The notes: generated by a model from the sequence alone, not told the origin. A DNA stretch of 64,000 bases from Anomaloglossus baeobatrachus (GCF_048569485.1 NW_027442245.1:1-64000), one strand, 5' to 3'. Shown: positions 9,761-22,341, numbered from the stretch's first letter. A program made the numbers and translations.

Positions 9761-12700
9761 ATGAGTGGCAAAATGACAGATGCTGGTGGAAAGGGGAAGA
9801 GGCGTGGTGGAAAAGGCAAAAAAGGTTTTGTCTGTGGGGAAAGTGGCAAAGCTCCATTATCATCTGCTGAAGATAGACCATCTACCAGAAAAAGTAAGAT
9901 GTCTACTACTTACCGTGGACAATCCGATGTGCTCCCTTTTTTACGGACACGAACAACAGGAAGAAAGGTAGATGATGGGCAAAAAAGGAAAATGCTTGAA
10001 TGGATCTCAAGTGGTCCAACAAGTGCCCTCTCAGCCACTTCAAGTACCGCATCCAAAAAACACCAGTCCTCTGAGTTGTCATCCCAATCACACTTGATTT
10101 CTCCCAGCTCTGAAGTCTCCATCAGCCCTGCACAGTATGGTGGAACTGAGATGGCTGAGTCTGCAGAGCTGTTCAGTCACACTATAGCCTGGGAATCAGA
10201 GGTCTGCTCCCAAGCTACAGTGAGTACAGAACAGGAAATGGTCTGCAGTGATGCCCAGAACCTTTGTGACTCTGATTCAGGCCGTGAGGACCAAGTTTCT
10301 GAGCATAATGTTGACCCTTTGTCACAAACTGTAACACCTGTGGTTATAGACAATGAGGAACATACTGATGAAGATGAGACGCAGATACCCGATTGGGATG
10401 ACAACTTAAATATTCGGTCAGGGCAAGAAGAGGCTCGGTCTGAGGGGGAGGGGAGTGCAAACACAACAATTGATGATGAAGTTCTAGATTCCACCTACTG
10501 TCAACCCCCAGTCAGGCACTCGAGGAGGTCAACAGAGGCGGTGGAGGAGGATGCAACCGACGACGAAGTTACCTTGCGCCTTCCTGGACAGAGTCGGAGC
10601 ACTGGTAGCACGTCTACAACTGCATCCTCAGCCACCACTCTGCCTATGAGCATTATTCGGGGTGGATCAACAGGTCGCATGGCCTCTAAGCCTTGCCTAG
10701 CCTGGTCCTTTTTTGACATAGAAAAAGATCGCCCAAATCATGTGATATGTAAAATTTGTCATGATTCTCTTAGTAGAGGTCAAAACCTCAGCAGTTTGAC
10801 AACTTCTTCCATGAATCGTCACATGAATAAATATCATAGGTCCCGGTGGGAAGCTCACTGTGCTGCAATGCTGCAAGAGCGAACCATCCACCGCCCGCCC
10901 CTTCCAGTGCATCCGCGCGCTCTTCATCTTCTAGGACTGTGGGGACAGCTGTCACACCTGTTTTTCCACGCCAAACTTCCACCACTGTAACCGCAACAGG
11001 CAGTTTGCTTGTAAGGTCGTCAGTTGGTTTGGAAGGGGAAACAAGTGAGTGTGTACAGCTCTCTCAGACATCGATAGCACCAACGTTGGATGAAGGCAAC
11101 ATCATGTCTCCGCCTGCACTTTCCTCACAAACCTGCATTTTTCCAGGGACACCCTACTCAACACCGTCTACACACAGCAGCCAGATCTCTGTCCATCAGA
11201 TGTGGTCAAATAAAAGGCCACTTCCTCCGACCCATGACAAAGCTAAGAGGTTGACTCTATCCCTCTGTAAGCTGTTGGCTACCGAAATGCTGCCTTTCCG
11301 CCTAGTGGACACACAGGATTTTAGAGACCTTATGTCTGTCGCTGTGCCCCAGTACCAGATGCCTAGTCGCCACTACTTCTCTAAGAAAGGTGTGCCCGCG
11401 CTACACCAGCATGTCGCACACAACATCACCGCTTCCTTGAGAAACTCTGTGTGTGAACGGGTGCATTTCACCACCGATACTTGGACCAGTAAGCATGGAC
11501 AGGGACGTTACATGTCGCTAACTGGGCACTGGGTAACTATGGTGATAGATGGTGAAGGGTCTGCTGCACAAGTCTTGCCGTCCCCACGACTTGTGTGTCA
11601 ATCCTCTGTCTGTCCAAGTTCCGCCACAGCTTCTGCATCCTCCACCTCATCTGGGTCCTCCACCTCCGCCCCAAGCCTGCCTGGTCAGGCCACCAGCATT
11701 CTCACTGCGCAGAAGGAATCACGCACGCCTCATTACTATGCTGGCAGCAGAGCGCAACGGCATCAGGCGGTCTTTAGCTTGACATGTCTTGGGAATAAGA
11801 GTCACACAGCTGAGGAGTTGTGGTCAGCTCTGCGGTCCGAGTTTAATAAATGGTTGTCTCCACTCAACCTGCAGCCTGGTAAGGCCGTGTGCGACAATGC
11901 TGCAAACCTGGGTGCGGCACTTCGCCTGGGCATTGTGACACACGTACCTTGTATGGCTCACGTGTTGAACCTTGTCGTCCAGCAATTTTTAACACACTAT
12001 CCCGGCCTAGATGGCCTTCTGAACAGGGCACGAAAACTGTCAGCTCACTTCCGCCGTTCAAGCGCCGCAGCAGAGCGACTTGCATCGCTCCAGAAGTTTT
12101 TCGGCCTGCCGGTTCATCGCCTGAAATGCGATGTGGCGACACGCTGGAATTCAACTCTCCACATGTTACAGCGACTGTGGCAGCACCGCAGAGCCCTGGT
12201 GCAATACGTCATGACGTATAGCCTGGGCCAATGAGATGCAGAGGTGGGGCAGATCACCCTGATGGAGTGGTCTCAGATCAAGGACCTATGCACCCTTCTG
12301 CACAGTTTCGACATGGCGACGAATATGTTTAGCTCTGACAATGCCATTATCAGCATGACGATTCCAGTCATTTACATGCTGGAGCACACGCTAAACACTA
12401 TTCGGAGTCAGGGGGTGGGACAACATGAAGGGGAGGAACTACAGGAGGATTCATATGCGCAAGGGACAACAACATCACCAAGGTCCAGACGTTCATCATC
12501 ACCAACGCAGCAGGCATGGGACCATGGGGAACAGGGATCGACAAGGGCGCATAGTAGCAGGCGAAATGTTGAGCAAGGTGCAGGAGAACATGAAGAAATG
12601 GAGGACGAACTGTCCATGGACATGGAAGACTCAGCGGATGAGGGAGACCTTGGTCAAATTTCAGTTGAAAGAGGTTGGGGGGAGATGTCAGAGGAAGAAA

Positions 12701-13482
12701 GAACGGGTAGCACCTCTATGCCACAAACACAGCGTGGACTTGGTCCGCATGGCTGCGCAAGACACATGAGTGCCTTTTTGTTGCACTACCTCCAACATGA
12801 CAGTCGTATTGTCAAAATTAGAAGTGATGATGACTACTGGATTGCCACACTATTAGATCCCCGGTACAAGTCCAAATTTTGTGACATAATTCCAGCCATA
12901 GAAAGGGACGCACGTATGCAGGAGTATCAGCAGAAGCTGTTACTCGATCTTAGCTCGGCTTTTCCACCAAACAACCGTGCAGGTGCAGGGAGGGAATCTC
13001 CCAGTTGTAACTTGACAAACATGGGACGGTCTCGTCATCTTCAACAGTCTACCCGTACCAGTAGGACCGTATCTGGTGCCGGTAACAGCAATTTTATGGA
13101 ATCTTTTCATAATTTTTTTAGACCCTCTTTTGCAAGGCCACCAGAGACAACAAGTCTGACACATACTCAACGGCTGGAGAGGATGATACAGGAGTATCTC
13201 CAAATGAACATCGATGCCATGACTGTGCAACTGGAGCCTTGCTCCTTTTGGGCTTCAAACCTAGAAAAATGGCCAGAGCTCTCCAGTTACGCCTTGGAGA
13301 TTTTGTCGTGTCCAGCTGCCAGCGTAGTCTCTGAACGTGTATTCAGTGCTGCTGGGTGTGTGCTGACAGATAAGCGCACGCGTCTGTCCAGTGACAATGT
13401 GGACAGACTGACGTTCATCAAAATGAACAAGTCATGGATCCAGAAGGAATTTACTACCCCTGTGTCATCCTGGGGAGAGTAA
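9761..13482 (+). pseudogene. hAT-1 transposase, BED-finger type (copy 1)
   Basis: This is a hAT-superfamily transposase related to the ZBED group. The ATG at 9761 (MSGKMTDAGGKGKRRGG) follows the last array unit. The order is a basic N-terminus, an acidic Ser/Thr-rich stretch, a BED zinc finger at about residues 310-360 (CKIC ... HMNKYH), the first catalytic Asp in HFTTDTWTS (near 11476), the second in CDNAANLG (near 11893), TRWNST, an acidic insert, LLDPRYK, and a C-terminal dimerisation domain with SVVSERVFSAAG and LSSDNVDRLTFIKMN. A frameshift near 10890 separates the finger from the catalytic part, and a TGA lies at 12232-12234. All main motifs survive, so inactivation is recent. Confidence 0.92.
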
Positions 13483-13484
13483 AT

Positions 13485-16400
13485 GCTTGTTGATTTGGAA
13501 TGTGCTTGATGCAAATCAAAACATCCTGTTTGCAACTAGGGCCCAAGTGCTGCCACTGATGGGGTGGGTGTCTGTGTGGCCCAATTTTTGGAAAAAAGGG
13601 AGACTCCGCTTGGAGTAACCCTTGCTTGCTGTGTTTTTAAAAGAAGCCAAGATGAACAGAGCTGGGATCAGGAAAGACTTTGCTACCTACCCCGGTGTCA
13701 TCCTGGGGACGGTTAAGAATAGCGTATTTTTGAATGTGCTTGATGCAAATGTAGCTGTGAAGTGTACAACTGGGGCACAACTGCTGCCACTGAAGGGGTG
13801 GGTGTGTGTGGGGCCCAATTTTTGGAAAAAAGGGAGACTCCGCTTGGAGTAACCCTTGCTTGCTGTGTTTTTAAAAGAAGCCAAGATGAACAGAGCTGGG
13901 ATCAGGAAAGACTTTGCTACCTACCCCGGTGTCATCCTGGGGACGGTTAATTATGGCGTATTTTTGAATGTGCTTGATGCAAATCAAAACATCCTGTTTG
14001 CAACTAGGGCCCAAGTGCTGCCACTGATGGGGTGGGTGTCTGTGTGGCCCAATTTTTGGAAAAAAGGGAGACTCCGCTTGGAGTAACCCTTGCTCGCTGT
14101 GTTTTTAAAAGAAGCCAAGATGAACAGAGCTGGGATCAGGAAAGACTTTGCTACCTACCCCGGTGTCATCCTGGGGACGGTTAATTATGGCGTATTTTTG
14201 AATGTGCTTGATGCAAATCAAAACATCCTGTTTGCAACTAGGGCCCAAGTGCTGCCACTGATGGGGTGGGTGTCTGTGTGGCCCAATTTTTGGAAAAAAG
14301 GGAGACTCCGCTTGGAGTAACCCTTGCTTGCTGTGTTTTTAAAAGAAGCCAAGATGAACAGAGCTGGGATCAGGAAAGACTTTGCTACCTACCCCGGTGT
14401 CATCCTGGGGACGGTTAAGAATAGCGTATTTTTGAATGTGCTTGATGCAAATGTAGCTGTGAAGTGTACAACTGGGGCACAACTGCTGCCACTGAAGGGG
14501 TGGGTGTGTGTGGGGCCCAATTTTTGGAAAAAAGGGAGACTCCGCTTGGAGTAACCCTTGCTTGCTGTGTTTTTAAAAGAAGCCAAGATGAACAGAGCTG
14601 GGATCAGGAAAGACTTTGCTACCTACCCCGGTGTCATCCTGGGGACGGTTAATTATGGCGTATTTTTGAATGTGCTTGATGCAAATCAAAACATCCTGTT
14701 TGCAACTAGGGCCCAAGTGCTGCCACTGATGGGGTGGGTGTCTGTGTGGCCCAATTTTTGGAAAAAAGGGAGACTCCGCTTGGAGTAACCCTTGCTTGCT
14801 GTGTTTTTAAAAGAAGCCAAGATGAACAGAGCTGGGATCAGGAAAGACTTTGCTACCTACCCCGGTGTCATCCTGGGGACGGTTAATTATGGCGTATTTT
14901 TGAATGTGCTTGATGCAAATCAAAACATCCTGTTTGCAACTAGGGTCCAAGTGCTGCCACTGATGGGGTGGGTGTCTGTGTGGCCCAATTTTTGGAAAAA
15001 AGGGAGACTCCGCTTGGAGTAACCCTTGCTTGCTGTGTTTTTAAAAGAAGCCAAGATGAACAGAGCTGGGATCAGGAAAGACTTTGCTACCTACCCCGGT
15101 GTCATCCTGGGGACGGTTAATTATGGCGTATTTTTGAATGTGCTTGATGCAAATCAAAACATCCTGTTTGCAACTAGGGCCCAAGTGCTGCCACTGATGG
15201 GGTGGGTGTCTGTGTGGCCCAATTTTTGGAAAAAAGGGAGACTCCGCTTGGAGTAACCCTTGCTTGCTGTGTTTTTAAAAGAAGCCAAGATGAACAGAGC
15301 TGGGATCAGGAAAGACTTTGCTACCTACCCCGGTGTCATCCTGGGGACGGTTAAGAATAGCGTATTTTTGAATGTGCTTGATGCAAATGTAGCTGTGAAG
15401 TGTACAACTGGGGCACAACTGCTGCCACTGAAGGGGTGGGTGTGTGTGGGGCCCAATTTTTGGAAAAAAGGGAGACTCCGCTTGGAGTAACCCTTGCTTG
15501 CTGTGTTTTTAAAAGAAGCCAAGATGAACAGAGCTGGGATCAGGAAAGACTTTGCTACCTACCCCGGTGTCATCCTGGGGACGGTTAATTATGGCGTATT
15601 TTTGAATGTGCTTGATGCAAATCAAAACATCCTGTTTGCAACTAGGGCCCAAGTGCTGCCACTGATGGGGTGGGTGTCTGTGTGGCCCAATTTTTGGAAA
15701 AAAGGGAGACTCCGCTTGGAGTAACCCTTGCTTGCTGTGTTTTTAAAAGAAGCCAAGATGAACAGAGCTGGGATCAGGAAAGACTTTGCTACCTACCCCG
15801 GTGTCATCCTGGGGACGGTTAATTATGGCGTATTTTTGAATGTGCTTGATGCAAATCAAAACATCCTGTTTGCAACTAGGGTCCAAGTGCTGCCACTGAT
15901 GGGGTGGGTGTCTGTGTGGCCCAATTTTTGGAAAAAAGGGAGACTCCGCTTGGAGTAACCCTTGCTCGCTGTGTTTTTAAAAGAAGCCAAGATGAACAGA
16001 GCTGGGATCAGGAAAGACTTTGCTACCTACCCCGGTGTCATCCTGGGGACGGTTAATTATGGCGTATTTTTGAATGTGCTTGATGCAAATCAAAACATCC
16101 TGTTTGCAACTAGGGCCCAAGTGCTGCCACTGATGGGGTGGGTGTCTGTGTGGCCCAATTTTTGGAAAAAAGGGAGACTCCGCTTGGAGTAACCCTTGCT
16201 CGCTGTGTTTTTAAAAGAAGCCAAGATGAACAGAGCTGGGATCAGGAAAGACTTTGCTACCTACCCCGGTGTCATCCTGGGGACGGTTAATTATGGCGTA
16301 TTTTTGAATGTGCTTGATGCAAATCAAAACATCCTGTTTGCAACTAGGGCCCAAGTGCTGCCACTGATGGGGTGGGTGTCTGTGTGGCCCAATTTTTGGA

Positions 16401-18770
16401 AAAAAGGGAGACTCCGCTTGGAGTAACCCTTGCTTGCTGTGTTTTTAAAAGAAGCCAAGATGAACAGAGCTGGGATCAGGAAAGACTTTGCTACCTACCC
16501 CGGTGTCATCCTGGGGACGGTTAAGAATAGCGTATTTTTGAATGTGCTTGATGCAAATGTAGCTGTGAAGTGTACAACTGGGGCACAACTGCTGCCACTG
16601 AAGGGGTGGGTGTGTGTGGGGCCCAATTTTTGGAAAAAAGGGAGACTCCGCTTGGAGTAACCCTTGCTTGCTGTGTTTTTAAAAGAAGCCAAGATGAACA
16701 GAGCTGGGATCAGGAAAGACTTTGCTACCTACCCCGGTGTCATCCTGGGGACGGTTAATTATGGCGTATTTTTGAATGTGCTTGATGCAAATCAAAACAT
16801 CCTGTTTGCAACTAGGGCCCAAGTGCTGCCACTGATGGGGTGGGTGTCTGTGTGGCCCAATTTTTGGAAAAAAGGGAGACTCCGCTTGGAGTAACCCTTG
16901 CTTGCTGTGTTTTTAAAAGAAGCCAAGATGAACAGAGCTGGGATCAGGAAAGACTTTGCTACCTACCCCGGTGTCATCCTGGGGACGGTTAAGAATAGCG
17001 TATTTTTGAATGTGCTTGATGCAAATGTAGCTGTGAAGTGTACAACTGGGGCACAACTGCTGCCACTGAAGGGGTGGGTGTGTGTGGGGCCCAATTTTTG
17101 GAAAAAAGGGAGACTCCGCTTGGAGTAACCCTTGCTTGCTGTGTTTTTAAAAGAAGCCAAGATGAACAGAGCTGGGATCAGGAAAGACTTTGCTACCTAC
17201 CCCGGTGTCATCCTGGGGACGGTTAATTATGGCGTATTTTTGAATGTGCTTGATGCAAATCAAAACATCCTGTTTGCAACTAGGGCCCAAGTGCTGCCAC
17301 TGATGGGGTGGGTGTCTGTGTGGCCCAATTTTTGGAAAAAAGGGAGACTCCGCTTGGAGTAACCCTTGCTTGCTGTGTTTTTAAAAGAAGCCAAGATGAA
17401 CAGAGCTGGGATCAGGAAAGACTTTGCTACCTACCCCGGTGTCATCCTGGGGACGGTTAATTATGGCGTATTTTTGAATGTGCTTGATGCAAATCAAAAC
17501 ATCCTGTTTGCAACTAGGGTCCAAGTGCTGCCACTGATGGGGTGGGTGTCTGTGTGGCCCAATTTTTGGAAAAAAGGGAGACTCCGCTTGGAGTAACCCT
17601 TGCTTGCTGTGTTTTTAAAAGAAGCCAAGATGAACAGAGCTGGGATCAGGAAAGACTTTGCTACCTACCCCGGTGTCATCCTGGGGACGGTTAATTATGG
17701 CGTATTTTTGAATTTGCTTGATGCAAATCAAAACATCCTGTTTGCAACTAGGGCCCAAGTGCTGCCACTGATGGGGTGGGTGTCTGTGTGGCCCAATTTT
17801 TGGAAAAAAGGGAGACTCCGCTTGGAGTAACCCTTGCTTGCTGTGTTTTTAAAAGAAGCCAAGATGAACAGAGCTGGGATCAGGAAAGACTTTGCTACCT
17901 ACCCCGGTGTCATCCTGGGGACGGTTAATTATGGCGTATTTTTGAATGTGCTTGATGCAAATCAAAACATCCTGTTTGCAACTAGGGCCCAAGTGCTGCC
18001 ACTGATGGGGTGGGTGTCTGTGTGGCCCAATTTTTGGAAAAAAGGGAGACTCCGCTTGGAGTAACCCTTGCTTGCTGTGTTTTTAAAAGAAGCCAAGATG
18101 AACAAGTCATGGGTCAGCAAAGACTTTATCTACCTACCCCGGTGTCATCCTGGGGACGGATAAGAATGGCGTATTTTTGAATGTGCTTGATGCAAATCAA
18201 AACATCCTGTTTGCAACTAGGGCCCAAGTCCTGCCACTGATGGGGTGGGTGTCTGTGTGGCCCAATTTTTGGAAAAAAGGGAGACTCCGCTTGGAGTAAC
18301 CCTTGCTTGCTGTGTTTTTAAAAGAAGCCAAGATGAACAGAGCTGGGATCAGGAAAGACTTTGCTACCTACCCCGGTGTCATCCTGGGGACGGTTAATTA
18401 TGGCGTATTTTTGAATTTGCTTGATGCAAATCAAAACATCCTGTTTGCAACTAGGGCCCAAGTGCTGCCACTGATGGGGTGGGTGTCTGTGTGGCCCAAT
18501 TTTTGGAAAAAAGGGAGACTCCGCTTGGAGTAACCCTTGCTTGCTGTGTTTTTAAAAGAAGCCAAGATGAACAGAGCTGGGATCAGGAAAGACTTTGCTA
18601 CCTACCCCGGTGTCATCCTGGGGACGGTTAAGAATAGCGTATTTTTGAATGTGCTTGATGCAAATGTAGCTGTGAAGTGTACAACTGGGGCACAACTGCT
18701 GCCACTGAAGGGGTGGGTGTGTGTGGGGCCCAATTTTTGGAAAAAAGGGAGACTCCGCTTGGAGTCACCT
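13485..18770 (+). repeat. 234-bp tandem array, 22 units (hAT-1 3' array)
   Basis: Units start at 13622 and repeat every 234 bases to 18537 (one is 235). The first, partial unit (13485-13621) is the 3' flank of the transposase. Each later unit contains a modified copy of the last transposase codons (AAGATGAACA ... GGTGTCATCCTGGGGA) followed by that 3' flank. The unit at 18068 keeps the form closest to the gene (ATGAACAAGTCATGG). Two subtypes alternate: A (ATCAAAACATCCTGTTTGC) and B (ATGTAGCTGTGAAGTG). The order is B A A B A A A B A A A A B A B A A A A A A B. The 76-codon open frame in every unit starts at TTG and is a by-product of the length being a multiple of three. Confidence 0.97.
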
Positions 18771-19096
18771 TGCGGTGTTTTACATGATTTTAGAATGGCG
18801 TGCCATGCCTATATCTGTGTGTCCTCCTCTTTTTCCTTGTCCAGCTGTTTTGTTTTCGCATGAGTATATGTCCTTGTCACTTTCCCATGTGTTTGTGTTG
18901 TGTTGTGAGTTGTTTGTCACCTTTTGGACACCTTTGAGGGTGTTTTCTAGGTGTTTTACTGTGTTTGTGATTGCCTGCCATTGTTTCCTATTGGCTCGAG
19001 TTCGGTTCGTCGAACGTTCGACGAGCCGAACTCGAACGGGAGCTCCGTTCGGCGAACCGACCTCGAGCCGAACCGGGACCGGTTCGCTCATCTCTA
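18771..19096 (+). mobile_element. hAT-1 3' terminal region and terminal inverted repeat
   Basis: The element ends at 19096 with CGCTCATCTCTA. In reverse complement this is TAGAGATGAGCG, matching the 5' end in the inverted arm (TAGAGTTGAGCG) at 11 of 12 bases. The last 100 bases are dense in TTCG/CGAA motifs arranged as nested palindromes (for example GTTCGTCGAACGTTCGACGA), a likely transposase-binding cluster by analogy with other hAT elements. Confidence 0.9.
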
Positions 19097-19104
19097 CTCC
19101 TGGA
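19097..19104 (+). other. hAT-1 target-site duplication, 3' side
   Basis: CTCCTGGA directly follows the 3' terminal repeat. The same eight bases, in reverse complement, adjoin the 5' terminal repeat at 54850-54857. Eight bases is the hAT standard. Confidence 0.9.
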
Positions 19105-19460
19105 CATAGCATTCGAATTACCAGGTCCCTGAAGGCTGAAATGCGTAGTGGCCGGAAATCATGAACAATTACAATGGGCGTATGTGCTGTAGATCCTGCG
19201 TCAGTTGTAGCTTGAAACTTTGTCTTTTCACGGATTTGCCCGTCTCTCATGGTGTTGGGCTATTTTCGGATCAAAATGGTGTGTCCCTCCTTGGCCCGTA
19301 TCATGGGTTATTTCAGGGGCAAATTTAACTCTCTTAGCACTTTTCTCCTTAATTGTGGCCGTTGAATTGTGGGGTCAAGGTCTATCCAACCAGCATATTT
19401 GTTGTTTTTCAGACAATTTAGGGCTCGTGCATAGTAATAATAACACAGGTTTCCAAGGGT
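19105..19460 (+). mobile_element. DIRS-like RNase H region fossil
   Basis: Plus-strand translation gives patterns of the RNase H domain of DIRS/Ngaro-type tyrosine-recombinase retrotransposons: HSIRITRSLKAEMR, an LCLFTD block, LFSLIVAVELWG and HICCFSDNLGLVHSNNN. It is broken (a few breaks). It begins exactly at the hAT-1 target site, so hAT-1 inserted into it. The matching upstream RT part is at 54858-55080 on the other strand. Confidence 0.8.
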
Positions 19461-19571
19461 AAAAATTTTTGAAAGATGTGATTTTTTTCATACTTTCGAT
19501 CATTGGACTCAGTAAAAATATTGAAAAAATATCATCACGTACAGTTTTTTCACAAACACTGATTCTATAGG

Positions 19572-20353
19572 TGTTAGGGCCAGGTGGACGGGCAGACCCA
19601 GGAGGTGGATCCACTGGGCCGAACACCTTAATGAAGGCAAGGGGTCCGGTAGCCGGAGCACTACGGGTAGCAGGACAGTCCGTGCAAAAGAGTGGAATGG
19701 AGAAGTCCCTGGGACCACGGAGTCACTGATGGTAGTCCGGGTGACGGAGCTCAGGTTCGGAGGCCGAGATGTCAGGCAGAGTCCGGAACCGATGGAGCGA
19801 GAGGACGGGTCACCACAGGGATCAGAGATGGTACGGACTGACGGGATGGCAGATAGTCAGCGTTCGGGGTTCGGGAATCGGCAGGACCGGATGGCGAGGC
19901 AGGAGCGGCTCTAGAAGAGAGATAGGTAAGTATATCACAGAGACACAAGGAGACCTGACTCCTAGCTTAGGAAACACGAAGAACAGGCCCCGCCCACTTG
20001 GACATTAAACCCCTTTATACCCTGTACCTGTGTGTTCAATTTCCTGTCAGTGGACGCTGGCCCTTTAAGAGAGGGTCAATGACCGCGCGCGCGCCCTAAT
20101 GCGCATGCGCGAGGCCCGGGTGCCAGAAGCCAGGGCAGGGAGCGGTGTATAGGAAGCAGGGGAGCCGGCCTGGAGCAGGGCTGCCGACGGGCGCCGGGAG
20201 CGGGGACCGGGCCGCCTGGGGACCGCAGGTGGTGGAGGCTGGAGACCGTGGAGCGGGGGATGTCTGCCAGAGGAGCCGGGGAGCGAAGCAGGGAAGCCGG
20301 GGAGCGTGGCAGGTGAGCCGGGGGGCAGAGCAGGGGACCCGGAGAGCGTGACA
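19572..20353. mobile_element. Solo LTR 1
   Basis: The element starts TGTTAGGGCCAGG and ends GAGAGCGTGACA, the TG...CA form of an LTR. It is flanked by a perfect 5-bp duplication ATAGG (19567-19571 and 20354-20358). At 782 bp with no internal coding region it reads as a solo LTR, probably of a gypsy-type element. It looks whole as a solo LTR. Confidence 0.85.
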
Positions 20354-20570
20354 ATAGGTTTCCAAAAGGTTAGAATTCTGAAAAGATTCCCTCCATACTT
20401 TTCTGAAGATGGTGCTCTAGTGTATTCAAGCAATGTTCCTGTGCTGATGGAAAATGTAACATTAAGTACAATGTGAGCGAGTGGAGACACGTCATTGTTT
20501 CATCCAAAAAGTCTGAAAGCTGTGCTACTGCTCAATGGCAGTAAGTATTCTTCAGTGTGTGTAGGGCATG

Positions 20571-21484
20571 TGTCGCGGGCAGAGGGGCCACGCACGCTAC
20601 GCTCGGGTTCGGGGACTTCTGCTGCTGCTGCTGCTCGGTGGCTCGAGCGGAGGGCCAGATCCGGGGACTCGAGCAGCGCTCCTCGCCCACGAGTGAAAAG
20701 GGGGTGGTTTGTTTGGGGAGATAGTTAGTGACGTCACCCACAGGTCGTGGTGATAATGGGCACCACCACTGCTGGTGACGGGGATCCCGGGAGCGATGGC
20801 AGGGAGCAGCTAGGATGTTGGTTCCCCCTCCGTGGGTAGGGGTTGGTGATCCCGGGGCCCGGTGGCGGTACGGGGAGGCTGGATGGCTGGGGTGTACGTA
20901 CCGAGGGAGCCCGTTTGCCCGCAGGCGCTGGCCCTTGGATCTCTAGCCTATGGCGGTGGCTTTTTATCCTCACGGTGTGGACGGTTGCCTTCTGTCGGGT
21001 CTTGGGTGTTAGGGAACCCCTGGGATTCCGGTCACTCTCGGATTTGACCATTGTCGGCGGCTCCTAGCCTGGTCAGGGTCCAATGGCCCTGCCTTTGTGC
21101 TTGGTACAGATCCGCTCACCGGTTCAGTTCCCCTCGGGTCACCGCCCGTCCCCGGTCCTACGGTTCAGCTGACTTGTACCACCTCCTGCAGACGGCCACC
21201 ACCGTCTGCCGACCTTGCTGACAGTGCCTGGGCTCCTACCCAGACACTAACAGTTTCTGTCCTCTCACTTTCCACTACAAAACTAAACTAACTGCTTTTT
21301 CCCGCCTCCAGGCCTGTGAACTCCTCGGTGGGTGGGGCCAACCGCCTGGCTCCGCCCCACCTGGTGTGGACATCAGACCCTGGAGGAGGCAACAAGGATT
21401 TTGTGTGACTGATGTAGACTATCCAGGGGAGGGGGTGTGTGTGATTTTGTGTTTGTGACTACCTGGCTAGTCCAGGGCGTCACA
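20571..21484. mobile_element. Solo LTR 2
   Basis: The element starts TGTCGCGGGC and ends GGGCGTCACA, and is flanked by the 4-bp duplication CATG (20567-20570 and 21485-21488). It is 914 bp, GC-rich and has no coding region. Removing it leaves the flanking relic in the same frame, which supports the boundaries. Confidence 0.85.
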
Positions 21485-21634
21485 CATGCTATGCACTTGG
21501 AAGAAAGCTGTGAGAATTTAGACTTTATTCTCAAGAAACTTAACTACAAGGAGCATGGATGGTCAATATGTGGTGGTCTAAAAATGTTCTCATTGCTTCT
21601 TGGGCAGCAAGGAGGATATATTAAATACCCATGC

Positions 21635-22341
21635 TGTTCTGCCTCATGGCAGCCTGCTAATAGTCATTCATTGAAATTTCTGTTACAACCCCTAGAGGTC
21701 ATTGTTATTCTTTTGAATTGCTGAGTTTCCCTTTAAGCTAAATGTATTCTGGGTAAGGAATGCCTCCCTGAGCTGAGAAGAAGCCTGCAGCCATTTTCTC
21801 TTTGGATTTGTCAGGAAAGGACATGCCGACTTACCTCTCTGTACATTCACCCCTGCCTAGTGTAATCCGGTGAGCAAAGCAAATTACATGTGTTAGTGAT
21901 AGAATCCTAGATGGAAGAGTGTAGTAAATGCATTGTACATTGTACTTCTACACCTTTAGTGTCATCCCTGTCTTGTTTGTCTAGATAGGATTTCTATGTA
22001 TTGCAGATGCAGTGACCTTTCACCTACATTCTCGTAAGAACTGCATCTCATGTACTGTTATGCTATGTTAACTCTGTATTAACACTGTACTGACTGTAAT
22101 CATTTTCTTGTTATAGTTTTTACCCGTATAAAACAGTATCTTGGATATACCGTATTCTGTCTTCAACTGCATCTTGGATATTCCTATATTCACTGTATAT
22201 TCCATGTATACTGCAATCAAGTTCACGTTACCAGCTAATAAATCAAGGCTATTGAACTCCACAGTCTGTTTATTTGAAATGTGAACTAGGGTTTAGCTGT
22301 ATGCTAGAGATTCACAGCATTACGTAAAAGAAGGCAGAACA
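21635..22341. mobile_element. Solo LTR 3
   Basis: The element starts TGTTCTGCC and ends GGCAGAACA, a perfect 9-base inverted end. It is flanked by the 5-bp duplication CATGC (21630-21634 and 22342-22346). It is 707 bp with an AATAAA near 22238 and no coding region. The composition is unlike LTRs 1, 2 and 4, so it is a different family. Confidence 0.87.

Larger units (their letters stand above)
1..13354 (+). repeat. Long tandem duplication, copy 1
   Basis: This segment recurs at 26289-39053 in the same orientation and the same internal order. The offset is 26288 bases at the left edge and drifts through small indels and a four-unit difference in the 138-bp array. By eye the copies differ by a few tens of substitutions over the first 7.4 kb, roughly 0.3 %. 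The largest differences are a 31-base poly-C run (6787-6817, three C in copy 2), a 6-base deletion near 5680 and four fewer 138-bp units in copy 2. The left edge is cut by the window, so the unit may extend further. It could be a recent segmental duplication or two haplotypes placed one after the other by the assembler; the sequence alone cannot separate these. Confidence 0.95.

Noticed and set aside
13622-18770. A 76-codon open frame in nearly every 234-bp unit, looking like a multigene family of small proteins.
   Set aside because: The frame opens at TTG, not ATG. It persists because 234 is a multiple of three, and the units are near-identical copies of a transposase end plus its 3' flank. 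No sign of an independent protein.
20065-20490. Proline- and arginine-rich frames on the minus strand.
   Set aside because: They fall within the GC-rich solo LTR 1 and its flank; composition explains the open frames.
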